Source: Desulfobacterales bacterium HSG17
GTDB taxonomy: Bacteria > Desulfobacterota > Desulfobacteria > Desulfobacterales > Desulfococcaceae
DNA: 7,945 bases
Assembly: GCA_030377945.1 (NCBI GenBank)
Contig: JAUCGD010000134.1
Span: 1-7,945, forward strand
Direction of reading: 5' to 3'
The translations under genes were made by a program, and so were the position numbers. The notes under the pieces were generated by a model. It made no database searches, was not told the DNA's origin, and saw only the letters and a list, made by a program, of their open reading frames with translations. Shown in pieces: positions 5,917 to 7,945 of the stretch (positions are counted from its first letter, which is position 1; each line of letters starts with the position of its first letter).

Positions 5917-6621
5917 TTATCTTGCTTGAGGCCAGGGAATGCGCCCAAAAGGGTTTGCTTCAAGATAATTTTCTACAATAATATTACCGTTTTCCACATG
6001 GGCAAATTCTGTGATTTTTCCTGGTGAAGAAGGAAGACCTGCTGCAACATAACTGCCGATCTGCACCTGGGTTGGGCGAAAATCAAGAGCCAGTACTATG
6101 CTGTTTTCATTTTCAGGCTGTCCGGCAATGGCAGTGCCTAAAAGACTCCCCATGATTAGAATGTCACCTCCTGCAAGAACTTCAGCTCCTGGATTTACAT
6201 CACCCATTATTACAAGATGATTTCTGGCAGTTACTTTTTGGCCGGAACGAACCCGGCCTGTGAGCATAAGGACATCTGTTTGATAATCATGCCATGAACG
6301 CTCCATATCTCTTTTTCTAATTTGCTCTTCAACACCGGATGAACGTTTGTTTTGAGATTTAACAGGCTTTGAAACAGAAGCCACTCCATAGTTATCTTTC
6401 AAATGTTTTGCCATCTCTTCTATCAGTTCTTCATGACCATTTGTACTGCCTGTATCAATAGTTACATTTGCATTTTTAGATGGATCATTAAGCTCTTTAA
6501 AGAGTCTGTCAAGTTCTTCTTTAAGATATGTATGAGATTCCAAAGGGTTAAGGGTAACACAAAGAGAGTTTCCTTTTCCTTTAAGGCGTACCGGTATTTT
6601 TTCTTGATTAGAATTATTCAT
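5917..6621 (-). CDS. minC: Septum site-determining protein MinC
   Basis: MinC is the FtsZ antagonist of the Min system; MinD brings it to the membrane, where it blocks Z-ring assembly. The 234-residue product has an N-terminal domain (~1-90, beginning MNNSNQEKIPVRLKGKG), a charged linker (~91-113) and the C-terminal beta-helix dimer domain (~115-225). The C-terminal domain carries the MinD-contact motif RSGQ (125-128), then GDVNPGAEVLAGGDI (140-154), the family hallmark. The equivalent of the usual 'LRG.A.AG' stretch reads LLGTAIAG (160-167), with Leu161 in place of the common arginine. The ATG at 6621 has no clear Shine-Dalgarno sequence, only AT-rich leader, although no better start exists. 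It is the first gene of the min operon, with a good promoter about 80-110 bases upstream. Confidence 0.94.
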   Translation of the reverse strand: MNNSNQEKIPVRLKGKGNSLCVTLNPLESHTYLKEELDRLFKELNDPSKNANVTIDTGSTNGHEELIEEMAKHLKDNYGVASVSKPVKSQNKRSSGVEEQIRKRDMERSWHDYQTDVLMLTGRVRSGQKVTARNHLVIMGDVNPGAEVLAGGDILIMGSLLGTAIAGQPENENSIVLALDFRPTQVQIGSYVAAGLPSSPGKITEFAHVENGNIIVENYLEANPFGRIPWPQAR

Positions 6622-6701
6622 GAATTTATGGTTTTGAGGATGGCAAACATCAGTTTATGGCCCTGAAAGTAATTTTATTATGAAATATTAAAGTATCTAT
6701 A

Positions 6702-6730
6702 AACATAGAAAATAAAATAATTCATGTCAA
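6702..6730 (-). promoter_or_regulatory. Sigma70-like promoter of minCDE
   Basis: On the minus strand a perfect -35 TTGACA (6730-6725) is followed, after a 17-bp AT-rich spacer, by TATGTT (6707-6702) as the -10. Transcription would begin near 6695, leaving an untranslated leader of roughly 75 bases before minC. The site lies just past the ompA-family terminator, as expected for the start of an independent unit. Confidence 0.7.
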
Positions 6731-6756
6731 TAAGAATGAATAACATGAAAATCTGT

Positions 6757-6821
6757 AAAATAAAAAGCCTGCCGGATAAAAGTCTGCCTGATTAAAGTCA
6801 GCCAGGTTATCAGCAGGCTTT
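6757..6821 (-). terminator. Intrinsic terminator of the OmpA-family gene
   Basis: Read on the minus strand, AAAGCCTGC (6821-6813) pairs with GCAGGCTTT (6772-6764) and is followed directly by TTTTTATTTT (6766-6757). The stem continues inward (GATAA with TTATC), and the loop contains a second smaller hairpin with CTGA/TCAG and CTG/CAG pairs, so the structure is longer than a minimal terminator. It begins nine bases after the ompA-family stop codon. The plus-strand reading also has a short T-rich tail, but no plus-strand gene lies immediately upstream. Confidence 0.85.
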
Positions 6822-6829
6822 ATTAAAGA

Positions 6830-7918
6830 TTATTCCATGATTGTAATGGTAATAGCCCTTCTATTTTTTGCTCTGCCTTCATCAGTATCATTAGTGGAAG
6901 CAGGCATTGACTCGCCCATAGCTTTTAATTCAATTCGGCTTGCATCAATGCCGTATTTATCTGTAAGAAACTGCTTAACACTTTCTGCTCTTTCCTGGGA
7001 TAATTTCAGATTATACTTTTCTGAAGCTATGCTGTCTGTATGGCCTTCAATAATTGCAGAAATTTCTGGAAATTCTTTCATTAAAGATGCTAAATTTTCA
7101 AGATCTCCCTGGTATTCAGGTTTAATTGCAATATTTTTGTAATCAAAATACACTATGACTTCCATCATTTCCGGTTTTTTCTTTTCTATTACAAGTTCCT
7201 TGTCGCTTTCTTCCAGGGCCTGTGCAGCATCTGAAGTTTTTTCCATAACTGCATAAGGATCACTTTTTATCTGGCATCCAACACTGTCAACACGAACACC
7301 TTCAATAGTGTCTGGGCACTGGTCTTCATCATCATAAACACCATCATTATCACTATCAACACGCGGTATTTCTTTCTTTTTGCCTCCAAAATCTATAACA
7401 AGTCCTGCTAAGAGAGTATATTCATTATCAGAATCCTCAAAACCATAATAATAACGGGCATCTCCGCGCAGAGCAATATTTTCTGCAATATAAAGTTTGG
7501 CTCCAAGGCCGCCGTTTACCTGGGCAGTGTCCTCAATGGGTATATTGCCGCTTTCAAAGAAAAGGCCGCTTACACCAACTGCAATATAAGGAACAAAAGC
7601 ATTATCCGGCATTATGTGGTATAGAACATCCAGACGGGGCTGAACAACATATACATCGGAATCCCCACGGACATTTGCGTCTGTATGAATGTAACTTGCT
7701 GAAAGCTCTGTTGCAATATTTTGATTGAAATTATATCCCAAGCCAAGACTAAAGGTTTTTCCCAGATCCAGCAAAACCCTGTCATCATCAAATGTATATC
7801 CACCAGCCATTGCGCTGATAGTAAATGCTTCTGGTGTTACTTCAGCATATGAAGTGCTGAAAATAATTGATATTAAGAACAGGGTTAAAATTGAGATCCA
7901 AATTCCGGTTTTTTTCAT
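6830..7918 (-). CDS. OmpA-family outer-membrane protein with beta-barrel, TSP3 repeat and peptidoglycan-binding domain
   Basis: This 362-residue protein anchors the outer membrane to peptidoglycan. Residues 1-25 are a Sec signal peptide (KK, a hydrophobic core, then STSYA) with likely cleavage before Glu26. Residues ~30-178 look like an eight-stranded OmpA-type barrel of alternating aromatic and polar strands, ending VIDFGG. Residues 187-215 (DSDNDGVYDDEDQCPD...GC) are a thrombospondin type-3 calcium-binding repeat with a cysteine pair. Residues ~253-362 are the OmpA C-terminal domain, with EGHTD and the ligand-binding pair Asp295 and Arg310, 15 residues apart as in other OmpA proteins. AGGAGG lies eight bases before the ATG. 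The promoter must lie mostly outside the window. It is followed by its own terminator, so it is not part of the min operon. Porin or adhesin activity cannot be judged. Confidence 0.93.
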   Translation of the reverse strand: MKKTGIWISILTLFLISIIFSTSYAEVTPEAFTISAMAGGYTFDDDRVLLDLGKTFSLGLGYNFNQNIATELSASYIHTDANVRGDSDVYVVQPRLDVLYHIMPDNAFVPYIAVGVSGLFFESGNIPIEDTAQVNGGLGAKLYIAENIALRGDARYYYGFEDSDNEYTLLAGLVIDFGGKKKEIPRVDSDNDGVYDDEDQCPDTIEGVRVDSVGCQIKSDPYAVMEKTSDAAQALEESDKELVIEKKKPEMMEVIVYFDYKNIAIKPEYQGDLENLASLMKEFPEISAIIEGHTDSIASEKYNLKLSQERAESVKQFLTDKYGIDASRIELKAMGESMPASTNDTDEGRAKNRRAITITIME

Positions 7919-7926
7919 CTTTTTCT

Positions 7927-7932
7927 CCTCCT
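7927..7932 (-). promoter_or_regulatory. Strong ribosome-binding site of the OmpA-family gene
   Basis: A full AGGAGG on the minus strand lies eight bases before the ATG at 7918. Such a consensus site fits an abundant outer-membrane protein and is much stronger than the sites of minC or minD in this window. Confidence 0.8.
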
Positions 7933-7945
7933 TTTAAAAAAGAAT

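Overview
The window suggests a Gram-negative bacterium, most likely a Desulfobacterota (deltaproteobacterial) sulfate reducer of the Desulfonema/Desulfobacteraceae kind. This taxonomic guess is inference. It rests on an outer-membrane OmpA-family protein with a signal peptide, a complete minCDE set, and an AT-rich genome carrying palindromic dispersed-type repeats beside a large STAND conflict protein. No rRNA, tRNA, CRISPR array or transposase gene is visible.

The left half (about 1-4740) is accessory DNA. It opens with two hairpin-forming repeat blocks (1-62 and 111-158) and a gene-free leader. A two-gene plus-strand operon follows. The first gene is small (318-740) and encodes a 140-residue protein resembling EACC1 (effector-associated constant component 1). 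Eleven bases later comes a 1301-residue protein (752-4657) with, in order, a caspase-like C14 protease domain, a TIR domain, a charged helical linker, a NACHT/STAND-type P-loop NTPase, a winged helix and a C-terminal array of 40-residue TPRs. This is the layout of a bacterial NLR-like immune or cell-suicide protein: the TPRs would sense a trigger, the NTPase would switch and oligomerise, and the effectors would fire. The unusual point is that two potentially lethal effectors, a protease and a probable NAD-consuming TIR, sit in tandem on one chain, with both sets of likely catalytic residues present. Two consecutive TPR units are almost identical in DNA (one difference in 123 bases), and the next stretch is far more AT-rich, so the sensor looks recently remodelled. 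The 3' end of the gene runs into a 28-bp inverted repeat that supplies its last codons and stop.

The right half (4759-7918) is ordinary core genome on the minus strand. It holds minC, minD and minE (division-site placement) in one operon with a good sigma70-like promoter, and upstream of them an OmpA-family outer-membrane protein with its own intrinsic terminator between the two units. MinC and MinD block FtsZ rings away from midcell, and MinE drives MinD off the membrane. The conflict operon is convergent with the min operon and is bracketed by palindromic repeats on both sides, which fits an inserted defence islet next to a housekeeping locus.
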